Source: Arthrobacter sp. JZ12
GTDB lineage: Bacteria; Actinomycetota; Actinomycetes; Actinomycetales; Micrococcaceae
Direction of reading: 5' to 3'
DNA: 64,000 nt
Assembly: GCF_035189165.1 (NCBI RefSeq)
Contig: NZ_CP045246.1
Coordinates: 1,364,001-1,428,000 of the forward strand
Made by a program: the position numbers and the translations under genes. Each line of letters begins with the position of its first letter. Position 1 is the stretch's first letter. The notes beneath the pieces are model-generated. The model saw only the letters and a list, made by a program, of their open reading frames with translations, was not told the origin of the DNA and made no database searches. Below, piece by piece: positions 7,342 through 14,807 of this stretch.

Positions 7342-8451
7342 TCAGGAAACCCGGCTTACCGTTGCTTCCGCGAGTGCCGTCAGGGCTTCCCGGCTCAGCG
7401 GATCGACGCTAAGCGTTTCCAAGGCAGTGTGGCTAGAGCGCGCAAGCTCAGCGATCAGCGCTTCGACCTCCTCCCGGGCGCCCGAACGGTCGATGATGTC
7501 CCGCAGATGGTTCACTTCGTCGTCGGTGAGTCCGGCCTTGCCCAGGCCGGCGTTGAGTGCGCGTGATTCGTCGCGGTGGCTAGCCTGCAGAGCCTTCGCG
7601 ATCAGGACGGTCCGCTTTCCCTCCCGCAGGTCGTCGCCGGCCGGTTTGCCGGTGACAGCCGGATCGCCGTAAACGCCAAGAAGATCATCGCGCAACTGGA
7701 ATGCCTCGCCTAGGGGCAACGCAAAGGCCGAGTATGAGGCGAGGAGGGCCGGGTCTGCCCCCGCAAGCGCGCCGCCGATGCAGAGGGGATGCTCCACCGA
7801 GTACTTCGCGGACTTGAACCGAACTATTCCGAGGGCCCGCTCGACCGCGTCGGCCGGGCGCCTGTCAGGACCGACCGCCTCTTCCAGAAGGTCCAGGTAT
7901 TGACCGGCCATAACCTCGGTGCGCATGCGGTTGAAAATGCTCCGAGCGCTTTGGAGCGCGGGGATCGGTGCGGCGATGGCGGCGAAAGCTTCTTCACTGA
8001 TTGACAGGCAGAGATCACCGGCAAGGATCGCCGCCGCAGAACCGAAGCGCTGGCCGTCCAGATGCCAGCCGCCGTCGGCATGGAGTTTCTCGAACTGTTT
8101 ATGCACGCTGGGCGCGCCGCGGCGGAAGTCCGAGCGGTCAATGATGTCGTCATGCATCAGCGCTGCCGCCTGGAACAGCTCAAGTGACAGACCGGCCGTG
8201 ACGATCCCGTCGTCGCCCGCGGTTCCACCCGCCCCACGCCAACCCCAGTAACAGAGGAGGGGCCGCAGTTTCTTGCCACCGGCCGTGAGCCGCTCGATGG
8301 AATCCACCAGGACGGCACTGTCGGGTGACACAGACGAGAGGATGCTGCGCTGACGGGCCAGGAAGGTCGTGACTGCTGCCGCAAGCGACTGGCGGAAGGC
8401 TTCCTGTTCGGCATGTACCGGTGTCGAAGGCGCAGCAATTCCGTCAGTCAT
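7342..8451 (-). CDS. Polyprenyl diphosphate synthase (trans-isoprenyl synthase)
   Basis: A 369-aa chain-elongating prenyltransferase that adds isopentenyl diphosphate to an allylic primer. The first Asp-rich motif is MHDDIIDRS, in the DDxxD form, and the second is QLRDDLLGVYGD; GGKKLRPLL is the N-terminal substrate-binding block. Product length cannot be set from sequence. Candidates are the geranylgeranyl precursor for carotenoids or a longer chain for menaquinone. The mycobacterial homologue in this neighbourhood is idsA2. It converges with the Rv2175c-like gene (1 bp apart) and is divergent from dinB. It has no Shine-Dalgarno. Confidence 0.9.
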   Translation of the reverse strand: MTDGIAAPSTPVHAEQEAFRQSLAAAVTTFLARQRSILSSVSPDSAVLVDSIERLTAGGKKLRPLLCYWGWRGAGGTAGDDGIVTAGLSLELFQAAALMHDDIIDRSDFRRGAPSVHKQFEKLHADGGWHLDGQRFGSAAAILAGDLCLSISEEAFAAIAAPIPALQSARSIFNRMRTEVMAGQYLDLLEEAVGPDRRPADAVERALGIVRFKSAKYSVEHPLCIGGALAGADPALLASYSAFALPLGEAFQLRDDLLGVYGDPAVTGKPAGDDLREGKRTVLIAKALQASHRDESRALNAGLGKAGLTDDEVNHLRDIIDRSGAREEVEALIAELARSSHTALETLSVDPLSREALTALAEATVSRVS

Positions 8452-8457
8452 AGCCCC

Positions 8458-8463
8458 AGTCTA
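8458..8463 (-). promoter_or_regulatory. -10 element of a predicted leaderless prenyl synthase transcript
   Basis: Minus-strand TAGACT is followed by 6 nt and then ATG 8451. Confidence 0.55.
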
Positions 8464-8543
8464 GGTCGTTGGCCGATGCTGCTTGCGGATGGTCCGCCCC
8501 CGCCTTGATGCGGGGCTCTGCCGATTCCTGATGGGCCGGGGGC

Positions 8544-8549
8544 TAGGAT
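8544..8549 (+). promoter_or_regulatory. -10 element of a predicted leaderless dinB transcript
   Basis: TAGGAT is followed by 6 nt and then ATG 8556. No LexA box is visible nearby. Confidence 0.55.
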
Positions 8550-8555
8550 GAATCC

Positions 8556-9797
8556 ATGCCCGCCCGTTCCAGCACCGCGGGAGTAGAGGACGCGGAGTGC
8601 ACTATCCTGCACGTGGATATGGACGCTTTTTACGTGTCCGTGGAGTTGCTGACCCGGCCCGAACTTCGCGGCAGGCCTGTTATTGCAGGTTCGCCTTCGG
8701 GCCGCTCCGTTGTACTGTCTGCGTCTTATGAGGCCCGGCGCTTCGGAGTCCGCTCAGCGATGCCGATGTCCACCGCGCTGCGCCTCTGTCCGCAGGCGGT
8801 CATTGTCGAACCGCATCACAGCAAGTACGCCGAGGTGTCCAGGGCGGTGATGGAAATCTTCGGCAGGGTCACACCTGTGGTGGAGCCGTTGAGCGTAGAC
8901 GAGGCTTTTCTTGATGTTCGCGGCTCTCTTCGCCGGTTGGGCTCCCCAAGGGCGATCGGCGAGCAGATCCGCTCCACCATCCACCGCGAACTCGGCATCA
9001 CGGCGAGTGTGGGAATCGCCTCGACCAAGTTTGTCGCCAAAATCGCCTCCACCCGGGCAAAACCGGACGGACTGCTGCTCATCCCGGCGGACCGCACAGT
9101 CGAGTACCTGCACACCCTGCCGGTGTCCGCGCTATGGGGAGTGGGATCGAAAACACAGGATATTCTCGCCAGGCTTGGGATACGGACGGTCGAGGATGTG
9201 GCGCGGACGCCGGTGTCCGTTCTTCAGCGGGTGCTGGGTGCGACGGGCACCCATGTGCATCGGCTTGCCTGGGGCGAGGATCCAAGGCCGGTCACAGTGA
9301 CGCGCCAGGAAAAGAGCATCGGAGCAGAGGAGACCTTTGCCGCTGACGTGGCCGACGACGACGTTCTCTTCGCCGAGCTCCTCCGGCTCTCCCACCGGAC
9401 GGCTGCCCGGCTACGGTCTGCGGCTCTGCGAGCAGGGGGAGTGTCCCTGAAATTGCGCTACGCGGACTTTTCGACCATCACGCGATCGCGCCGGCTGGCT
9501 GAACCTGTGGATAGTGCCCACGCCCTGTACGGCGCTGTCCGCCAACTGCTCGAGGCGCTCGGCGACCGGCCGATGAGCGTCCGGCTCATCGGCATCCGCG
9601 CTGAGCGACTCGAGTCCGCTGATGGCGTTCAACAGCTCACCATCGATCGTCAGGACGACAACTGGCGGCTCGCGGAGGCGGCACTCGACAGGGTGAACGG
9701 AAAGTTCGGGGCCTCCATGCTGCGGCCCGCGAGGCTGCTCCGGCGCCCGCCCGAGGCCGGTGGCAGCGGCTCGTCCATACCGTCCCCAGATCGCTGA
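8556..9797 (+). CDS. dinB: DNA polymerase IV (Y-family translesion polymerase)
   Basis: A 413-aa error-prone polymerase that copies past damaged template bases. The catalytic carboxylates are visible: DMDAFY at 21-26 (Asp21) and SVDEAFLD near 113-120 (Asp115, Glu116). YEARRFGVRSAMP is the fingers/palm signature, TASVGIASTKFVAKIAS follows, and a helix-hairpin-helix is near LWGVGSKTQDILARLGI. The C-terminal little-finger domain runs to about 390, and the final 20 residues are Pro/Gly/Ser-rich with no obvious beta-clamp motif. It is divergent from the prenyl synthase with about 100 bp between starts. Confidence 0.95.
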   Translation: MPARSSTAGVEDAECTILHVDMDAFYVSVELLTRPELRGRPVIAGSPSGRSVVLSASYEARRFGVRSAMPMSTALRLCPQAVIVEPHHSKYAEVSRAVMEIFGRVTPVVEPLSVDEAFLDVRGSLRRLGSPRAIGEQIRSTIHRELGITASVGIASTKFVAKIASTRAKPDGLLLIPADRTVEYLHTLPVSALWGVGSKTQDILARLGIRTVEDVARTPVSVLQRVLGATGTHVHRLAWGEDPRPVTVTRQEKSIGAEETFAADVADDDVLFAELLRLSHRTAARLRSAALRAGGVSLKLRYADFSTITRSRRLAEPVDSAHALYGAVRQLLEALGDRPMSVRLIGIRAERLESADGVQQLTIDRQDDNWRLAEAALDRVNGKFGASMLRPARLLRRPPEAGGSGSSIPSPDR

Positions 9798-9936
9798 AAT
9801 TCCGGGCCAGACAGCCGGTCGGAGCAACCCGTGCAGCTTTCGCTTGGCGTCATTGCAATCTATCCTTATTGGTAGGGATCAAGCAGTTTGACCCGCCCAC
9901 TTTCGAAGGGCTGCAGCGGTAACCCGCAGCGGCAGC

Positions 9937-9958
9937 AGCCGGGAACTTGTTCCCGGCT
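9937..9958 (+). terminator. Possible terminator or leader hairpin between dinB and the DUF3040 gene
   Basis: Perfect 9-bp stem AGCCGGGAA/TTCCCGGCT with a CTTG loop, not followed by a T-run. It lies 140 bp after dinB and about 50 bp before the next start. The rest of the 212-bp gap shows no gene. Confidence 0.4.
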
Positions 9959-10009
9959 GAACTCGTTGTTGGGTTTGAGGGATTCGGTATTAGTAGCAAG
10001 GAGGCAGTG

Positions 10010-10387
10010 ATGGCACTCTCGGAGCACGAGCAGCGGCTGCTTGACCAGTTGGAACAACAGCTTCATGCCGATGATCCCAAGTTCGCCAACTCCATGGCAT
10101 CGAGTACAACGCGATCGATGTCAACCCGTCGTATTGTTCTGGGATCGCTCGTGACCGTTGCGGGTCTCGCGGTTCTGCTACTGGGAATCTGGAACCAGTT
10201 CATCCCCGTTGGGGTAGCAGGTTTCCTGCTCATGGGCGCCGGCGTTTATTACGCCACCACGAAGGCCAAGCTGGACGGCGCTGTCCCTAGGTCGGGCAAA
10301 ACACCCAAGGCTTCGAGTTCGCCGCGGGGCAGTTTCTTCAGCAGTCTCGAAGAGAAATGGGACGAACGTAAGAGGGATCAGCCCTAG
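10010..10387 (+). CDS. DUF3040 membrane protein
   Basis: A 125-aa actinobacterial protein of unknown function. It opens with the DUF3040 signature MALSEHEQRLLDQLEQQL and DPKFANSM. Two hydrophobic helices span about residues 45-65 and 66-83 (IVLGSLVTVAGLAVLLLG, VGVAGFLLMGAGVYY), followed by a basic, Ser/Pro-rich tail ending RKRDQP. ATG 10010 is supported by a strong AAGGAGG Shine-Dalgarno at 9998-10004. An upstream in-frame ATG (9947) lacks one. DUF3040 genes often precede mraZ in actinobacteria, as here, but no role in division is shown by the sequence. Confidence 0.85.
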   Translation: MALSEHEQRLLDQLEQQLHADDPKFANSMASSTTRSMSTRRIVLGSLVTVAGLAVLLLGIWNQFIPVGVAGFLLMGAGVYYATTKAKLDGAVPRSGKTPKASSSPRGSFFSSLEEKWDERKRDQP

Positions 10388-10405
10388 CGCCGTACCAATC
10401 ACTGC

Positions 10406-10420
10406 CCTCCACTTTCCACC
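10406..10420 (-). promoter_or_regulatory. First copy of a 15-bp GTGG motif, possible MraZ box
   Basis: Minus strand GGTGGAAAGTGGAGG. An identical copy lies 93 bp downstream at 10499-10513. MraZ proteins bind short TGGG/GTGG-type direct repeats before their own gene. Confidence 0.45.
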
Positions 10421-10455
10421 CCAGGGCCCGCCGGATGGCGGGCCCTGGGTGTTTT
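10420..10455 (+). terminator. Intrinsic terminator after the DUF3040 gene
   Basis: 13-bp perfect stem (10420-10432 with 10437-10449, CCCAGGGCCCGCC type), GGAT loop, then GTTTT. It separates DUF3040 transcription from the mraZ promoter. Confidence 0.85.
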
Positions 10456-10498
10456 AAGGCCCGCCGGAGGTGTGAGCGCTCCTTCCGACGCCGAAATT

Positions 10499-10513
10499 CC
10501 TCCACTTTCCACC
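10499..10513 (-). promoter_or_regulatory. Second copy of the 15-bp GTGG motif, possible MraZ box
   Basis: Identical to 10406-10420, and shares AAAGTGGAGG with the plus-strand motif at 10599-10615. Confidence 0.45.
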
Positions 10514-10582
10514 ACGTCCGTTCTCCCGCGGAAATTAGGGAAATCCTGAGGGAAACCATGCCTCGAAACACCCCTGTTCACG

Positions 10583-10615
10583 TTGACGGGGGAGCGATGT
10601 GGAGTAAAGTGGAGG
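10583..10615 (+). promoter_or_regulatory. mraZ promoter with overlapping GTGGAG direct repeat
   Basis: TTGACG (10583-10588), 16-bp spacer, TAAAGT (10605-10610): a good sigma-70-type promoter giving a leader of about 50 nt. GTGGAGTAAAGTGGAGG (10599-10615) overlaps the -10 and repeats GTGGAG at 10-bp pitch, the pitch known for MraZ operators. This fits autorepression. Confidence 0.65.
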
Positions 10616-10666
10616 ACATAAGAGCGTGGTGGCGCTTGGCTCTCCCGGACCGACAGGCGGTGGCAG

Positions 10667-11098
10667 ATGTTCCTCGGAACACACTCGCCCCGGTTGGACG
10701 AAAAGGGGCGGTTGATCCTCCCGGCGAAGTTCCGAGACGAACTGAGTGACGGGCTGGTACTGACCAGGGGGCAGGAGCGCTGCATCTACGTTTTTAGTCA
10801 GCGGGAGTTCGAGAAGATTCACGAACAGATGCGGGAGGCGCCAATCTCCTCGCGCCAGGCTCGTGACTACATTCGGGTATTCCTGTCCGGTGCCTCTGAC
10901 GAGGTTCCGGACAAGCAGGGCAGGGTAACTATCCCGCCGGCGCTGCGGACCTACGCGGGGCTGGACCGGGAACTGGCAGTTATCGGCGCGGGAAACCGGG
11001 CCGAGATCTGGGATGCCAACGCATGGAATGCCTACCTCGAAGAGAAGGAAACTGCCTTCTCCGAAACTGACGAGGATGCGCTGCCGGGGATCATCTGA
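10667..11098 (+). CDS. mraZ: MraZ transcriptional regulator
   Basis: A 143-aa two-domain SpoVT/AbrB-like DNA-binding protein and the first gene of the dcw cluster. Each half has a MraZ signature: [22 protein letters not shown] at the N-terminus and [23 protein letters not shown] from about residue 78. MraZ forms ring oligomers and represses its own operon in other bacteria. Candidate GTGG-repeat sites and a strong promoter lie just upstream. ATG 10667 has only a weak AGGCGG-like ribosome site. The C-terminal [11 protein letters not shown] tail is typical for actinobacteria. Confidence 0.95.
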   Translation: MFLGTHSPRLDEKGRLILPAKFRDELSDGLVLTRGQERCIYVFSQREFEKIHEQMREAPISSRQARDYIRVFLSGASDEVPDKQGRVTIPPALRTYAGLDRELAVIGAGNRAEIWDANAWNAYLEEKETAFSETDEDALPGII

Positions 11099-11303
11099 TT
11101 CCTGCGGTCACCCTCATCGATACAACAGCACAGCGCTTCGTTCTCGGATGAGACCTCCAGCCGCCCGGCGGCCGCTACCTGACTCACCTTCCCCGGAGTC
11201 AGGCAGGCCGGCAGTCAGGAGCGGATGGGGATCTGATCCAAGAACCGGCGCATCGTCCTCAGCAGGCATGCAGTCTGCAGGAAACGGCAGAAGGAGCGGG
11301 TAC

Positions 11304-12296
11304 ATGGGGGAGGAGCGCCCAACCGAGGAACGGCATATCCCCGTTCTCCTGAATCGGTGCATCAACCTGCTAGCACCCGCAATCGAGGCAGCGGGAGATG
11401 ACGCAGTCGTCGTCGACGCCACCCTCGGCATGGGCGGGCATTCCGAAGCCCTACTGAAGCGGTTCAGCAATCTGCACCTGGTTGGAATCGACCGGGACCA
11501 GCAGGCACTCCGGCTGGCCGGTGAGAGGCTTTCGCCGTTCCAGAACCGCATCGATCTGGTGCACGCGGTGTACGACGAAATTTCCTCCGTGCTCGAAGAC
11601 CTCGGCATCAGCCGGGTATCCGGCGTTCTGTTCGACCTAGGTGTCTCGTCACTACAGCTTGATGAGCGTGAGCGCGGATTTGCCTATTCTTACGACGCTC
11701 CCCTCGACATGCGTATGGACACCAGTAGGGGTCAAACCGCAGCCGACGTTGTGAACACCTATGCCGAGGATGAGCTGCTCCGGATCATCCGCATGTGGGG
11801 AGAAGAGAAGTTCGCTGGACGGATCGCCTCAGCAATTGCGGCTGCACGGCGAAGCAAACCCTTCACGACCACCGGAGAACTGGTTGATGTGATTCGCTCC
11901 GTGGTTCCCGCTGGAGCAGCCCGTTCAGGCGGCCACCCCGCCAAGCGGACCTTCCAGGCCCTGCGCATCGAGGTCAATGAAGAACTCTCCGTGCTCACCC
12001 GGGCAATCCCGGCAGCCATTGATGCCATCGCAGTGCAGGGACGCGTTGTGGTCATGTCCTACCACTCTCTTGAGGACAAGATCGTCAAGGCGGCCTTCAC
12101 CGCGGGAACAAAGTCCTCGGCGCCGGTCGGTTTCCCCGTTGAGCTGGAGGAGCACCGTCCGTACCTGAGGACGTTGACCAGGGGAACCGAAGCCCCCACC
12201 GACGAGGAAATAGCCGAGAACCCGCGAGCGGCTTCAGCCAAGCTCAGGGCAGTTGAACGAACCGGAACACGCACTACAGACAGGAAAGCACGATGA
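11304..12296 (+). CDS. rsmH: 16S rRNA (cytosine(1402)-N(4))-methyltransferase
   Basis: A 330-aa SAM-dependent enzyme that methylates C1402 in the ribosomal decoding centre. [17 protein letters not shown], the SAM-binding [34 protein letters not shown] and [13 protein letters not shown] are diagnostic. The frame stays open upstream to 11013, but that part overlaps mraZ and looks non-coding; ATG 11304 has AAGGAG 7 nt upstream and begins the conserved sequence. The 205-bp gap after mraZ holds no gene, only a CTGACTC/GAGTCAG hairpin. The stop overlaps the next start (ATGA), so translation is coupled to the FtsL-like gene. Confidence 0.95.
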   Translation: MGEERPTEERHIPVLLNRCINLLAPAIEAAGDDAVVVDATLGMGGHSEALLKRFSNLHLVGIDRDQQALRLAGERLSPFQNRIDLVHAVYDEISSVLEDLGISRVSGVLFDLGVSSLQLDERERGFAYSYDAPLDMRMDTSRGQTAADVVNTYAEDELLRIIRMWGEEKFAGRIASAIAAARRSKPFTTTGELVDVIRSVVPAGAARSGGHPAKRTFQALRIEVNEELSVLTRAIPAAIDAIAVQGRVVVMSYHSLEDKIVKAAFTAGTKSSAPVGFPVELEEHRPYLRTLTRGTEAPTDEEIAENPRAASAKLRAVERTGTRTTDRKAR

Positions 12297-12958
12297 GCCA
12301 GATGCAGCAGAGCGTACACGCCGCCGCACTCGCCGTGGCAGGCAACACCGCCCGTGCCCTGCGTCAGCCTGCGGTGCAGCACCCGGAGCGGGAACGACGG
12401 CGAACCCCACTGTCGCTTGTACCGGCCCCTCCGACGCGCGGCCGGGTTCCCTTCGCAGTGTTCTCAATGGCTGCGCTGGTAGCCGCGCTTGTCGTGGTCC
12501 TTATGCTCAACATTTCGGTTTCGAGCAGGCAGTACGAGCTTGTTTCGATGCGTGGTGAGGAAGCTGCGCTCAGTGAGGAAAACGAGGCGCTTGCCCAGCA
12601 GCTCGAGGACCTCCGCGCGCCGCAGAATCTGGCCGCGGCAGCTCATGAACTCGACATGGTTACCTCCCCGACATTCGGAACCATTGATGTAGATTCGAAA
12701 ACAGTTACCGGAAGTCCGGAGCCCGCCAAGGAGTCAGATGCTCCGCAAGCTTTTGTGCCCGCACCCGCGGTGAGCCTGCCCAGCCCGCTGCCTCCCGTTT
12801 CGGAGCCGGTGGCTGATTCGCCAGAGCCCGCCGTGAGCGCACCCGCGGTCGAGGAGGTGCCGGCGGTGTCCGCTGCTTCAGAATCCGCACCGGCGGAGAA
12901 GCCGGCGGAAGGCGGCGGATCCATCCCCGCGCCGCAGCAGGCAACGCCCGGACAGTAA
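12293..12958 (+). CDS. ftsL: FtsL-like septum protein with long C-terminal tail
   Basis: A 221-aa bitopic membrane protein identified mainly by position between rsmH and ftsI and by topology. It has a basic cytoplasmic N-terminus (about 60 aa) and one helix at about 60-82 ([19 protein letters not shown]). A short coiled coil follows ([20 protein letters not shown]), then AAAHELDMV, like the Septum-formation-initiator/FtsL fold. In other bacteria FtsL works with FtsQ and FtsB to activate FtsWI. The last 95 or so residues are a Pro/Ala/Glu/Val-rich extracellular tail, making the protein about twice the usual FtsL length. It overlaps rsmH by 4 nt. Confidence 0.8.
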   Translation: MSQMQQSVHAAALAVAGNTARALRQPAVQHPERERRRTPLSLVPAPPTRGRVPFAVFSMAALVAALVVVLMLNISVSSRQYELVSMRGEEAALSEENEALAQQLEDLRAPQNLAAAAHELDMVTSPTFGTIDVDSKTVTGSPEPAKESDAPQAFVPAPAVSLPSPLPPVSEPVADSPEPAVSAPAVEEVPAVSAASESAPAEKPAEGGGSIPAPQQATPGQ

Positions 12959-12995
12959 GAGACAGCAGTCAACCGAACGCAACGAGGAAACCACG

Positions 12996-14786
12996 GTGGC
13001 ACCTGCCGAGAACCCCAACCACGAATCACTTCGGGTCGCGCTCGGAGCCACGAGGCTCCGTGTGGGGTTGGCCTTCGTGCTGATCCTGCTCCTGGTGCTC
13101 GGCGTGCGGCTGTTCCAGGTGCAGGCCCTGGATTTCGACGGTATGGCCCAGGCCGGGCTCAACAAGCGGTTGGTCACGCAGGAAGTGCCCGCGCTGCGCG
13201 GCAGCATTCTGGACGACGAGGGCAACGAACTGGCACACACCGTCCAGCGCTATGACATCGTGGTGGACCAGACGCTCAGCGGAGGTGAAACCTTCGACAG
13301 GTATGACGCGGAGACCGACGAGCGTGTCGAGGGCATCCCGATGGAGCAGGGCTTCCAGGAACTCTCGGCGATTCTCGGTCAGGATGTTGCCGCCCTGAAG
13401 GAAGCGATCCTTGGCGACGCGAAGTTTGCCTTCGTGGCGCGCTCCGTTACCCCTGAAGTGCGGAATCGGGTCCTTGCCGTAGGAATGCCGGGGGTGTACG
13501 CCGACCCCACCACGGTGCGCACCTACCCATCCGGTGCTGTTGCCGGTTCCATCCTCGGGTTCATGAGCGGTGACGGACGCCCGCTCAGCGGGCTTGAGCT
13601 GACCCAGGACGAGCAGCTCACGGGAACCGCCGGAAGCCGGACCTTCGAGATCGGCGGCGACGGTATCCGTATCCCGTATGCCACCAACGAGGATGTCCCG
13701 GCCGAGGACGGGCAGTCGGTCCGTACCACCATTGATCAGGACCTTCAGTACTTCGCGCAGCAGACAATCGCGGCCCAGGTCCAGGATTACAACGCCGAGT
13801 GGGGAAACATCGTGGTGGTCGAAGCCAAGACCGGCGCCATCAAGGCGATGGCCGAATCCACGACGCCCGATCCGAACGACTACGCCGCAACCGATCCGAA
13901 GTTCCGTGAGCCGCTTTCGGTCACCGCTGCGTTCGAGCCCGGTTCCACCACCAAGCTGATAACCATGGCAGCCGGGCTTGAGCAGGGCATCATCGAGCCG
14001 ACCAGCCGCTTCGAGACCCCTCCCACCTACACCGTGGACGGCCAGACGTTCAAGGACGCCTTCGAGCACGGCACCGAGAAGCGCACAGCCGCGGGTGTGT
14101 TCGCCAAGTCCATGAACACCGGCACGGTCATGATCGGCGAGCAGCTCACCAAGCAGGAACGCTATGACTGGCTGCGGAAGTTCGGAATCGGCGAACCCCT
14201 CAACGTGGGCCTGAACGGTGAGACCGCCGGTATCCTGCCCACTCCCGATTCCTGGGACGAGAGGCAGCAGTACACCGTGCTCTTCGGGCAGGGCCTTGCC
14301 CAGACCGCACTGCATACCGCCATGGTTTATCAGACTGTCGCCAACGACGGCGTACGCCTGCAGCCCCGCCTCATTGACGCGTATATCGATCCGGACGGCA
14401 CCGAGCACAAGGTGCCCCAGGCGGAGGGTACCCGGGTGGTTTCCGAGGACACGGCGGGCAAGCTCCAGAAAATGCTTGAGACGGTCACCGTGGAGGGATC
14501 GGGTGCTTCGGGTGCCCTCGAGGAGTACCGCGTGGGAGCCAAGACGGGTACCGCGGAGGCGCCCGGAGCATCAGGCGGCTACGACGGTTATACCCTGTCC
14601 TACGCGGGCATCGCGCCGATCGAAGACCCGCAGTACGTGGTCGTGGTGACCCTGCAGCGACCCCAGGGGGACCTGTACTATCTGGTTCCGGGGGAATCCT
14701 TCCAGAAGGTCATGAAGCACGTTCTGAACTCGAACAACGTCCCGCCCTCGACCGGTAAGCCTGAGGTTTACCCGGTCGTCTACTGA
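12996..14786 (+). CDS. ftsI: Penicillin-binding protein, septal transpeptidase FtsI/PBP3
   Basis: A 596-aa class B PBP that cross-links septal peptidoglycan. One N-terminal membrane helix (about 25-43, VGLAFVLILLLVLGVRLF) is followed by a dimerisation domain with RGSILDDEGNELA, then the transpeptidase domain. Active-site motifs are intact: STTK with nucleophile Ser317, SMN at 372-374 and KTG at 516-518. No PASTA domain follows. Translation starts at GTG 12996, with GAGGAAA about 8 nt upstream. It lies 37 bp after the FtsL-like gene within the cluster and should act with FtsW, also encoded here. Confidence 0.95.
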   Translation: MAPAENPNHESLRVALGATRLRVGLAFVLILLLVLGVRLFQVQALDFDGMAQAGLNKRLVTQEVPALRGSILDDEGNELAHTVQRYDIVVDQTLSGGETFDRYDAETDERVEGIPMEQGFQELSAILGQDVAALKEAILGDAKFAFVARSVTPEVRNRVLAVGMPGVYADPTTVRTYPSGAVAGSILGFMSGDGRPLSGLELTQDEQLTGTAGSRTFEIGGDGIRIPYATNEDVPAEDGQSVRTTIDQDLQYFAQQTIAAQVQDYNAEWGNIVVVEAKTGAIKAMAESTTPDPNDYAATDPKFREPLSVTAAFEPGSTTKLITMAAGLEQGIIEPTSRFETPPTYTVDGQTFKDAFEHGTEKRTAAGVFAKSMNTGTVMIGEQLTKQERYDWLRKFGIGEPLNVGLNGETAGILPTPDSWDERQQYTVLFGQGLAQTALHTAMVYQTVANDGVRLQPRLIDAYIDPDGTEHKVPQAEGTRVVSEDTAGKLQKMLETVTVEGSGASGALEEYRVGAKTGTAEAPGASGGYDGYTLSYAGIAPIEDPQYVVVVTLQRPQGDLYYLVPGESFQKVMKHVLNSNNVPPSTGKPEVYPVVY

Positions 14787-14807
14787 TCCGCAGAGCAGGC
14801 TCTCACC

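Noticed and set aside
8464-8555. LexA/SOS box before dinB
   Set aside because: No GAAC-N4-GTTC-like sequence found between the divergent starts.
11013-11303. N-terminal extension of rsmH overlapping mraZ
   Set aside because: Low-complexity Arg/Ser/Pro translation with no RsmH similarity; a good Shine-Dalgarno supports ATG 11304.
13026-14408. 460-codon minus-strand open frame opposite ftsI
   Set aside because: Antisense shadow of ftsI, with no ribosome site and no domain.
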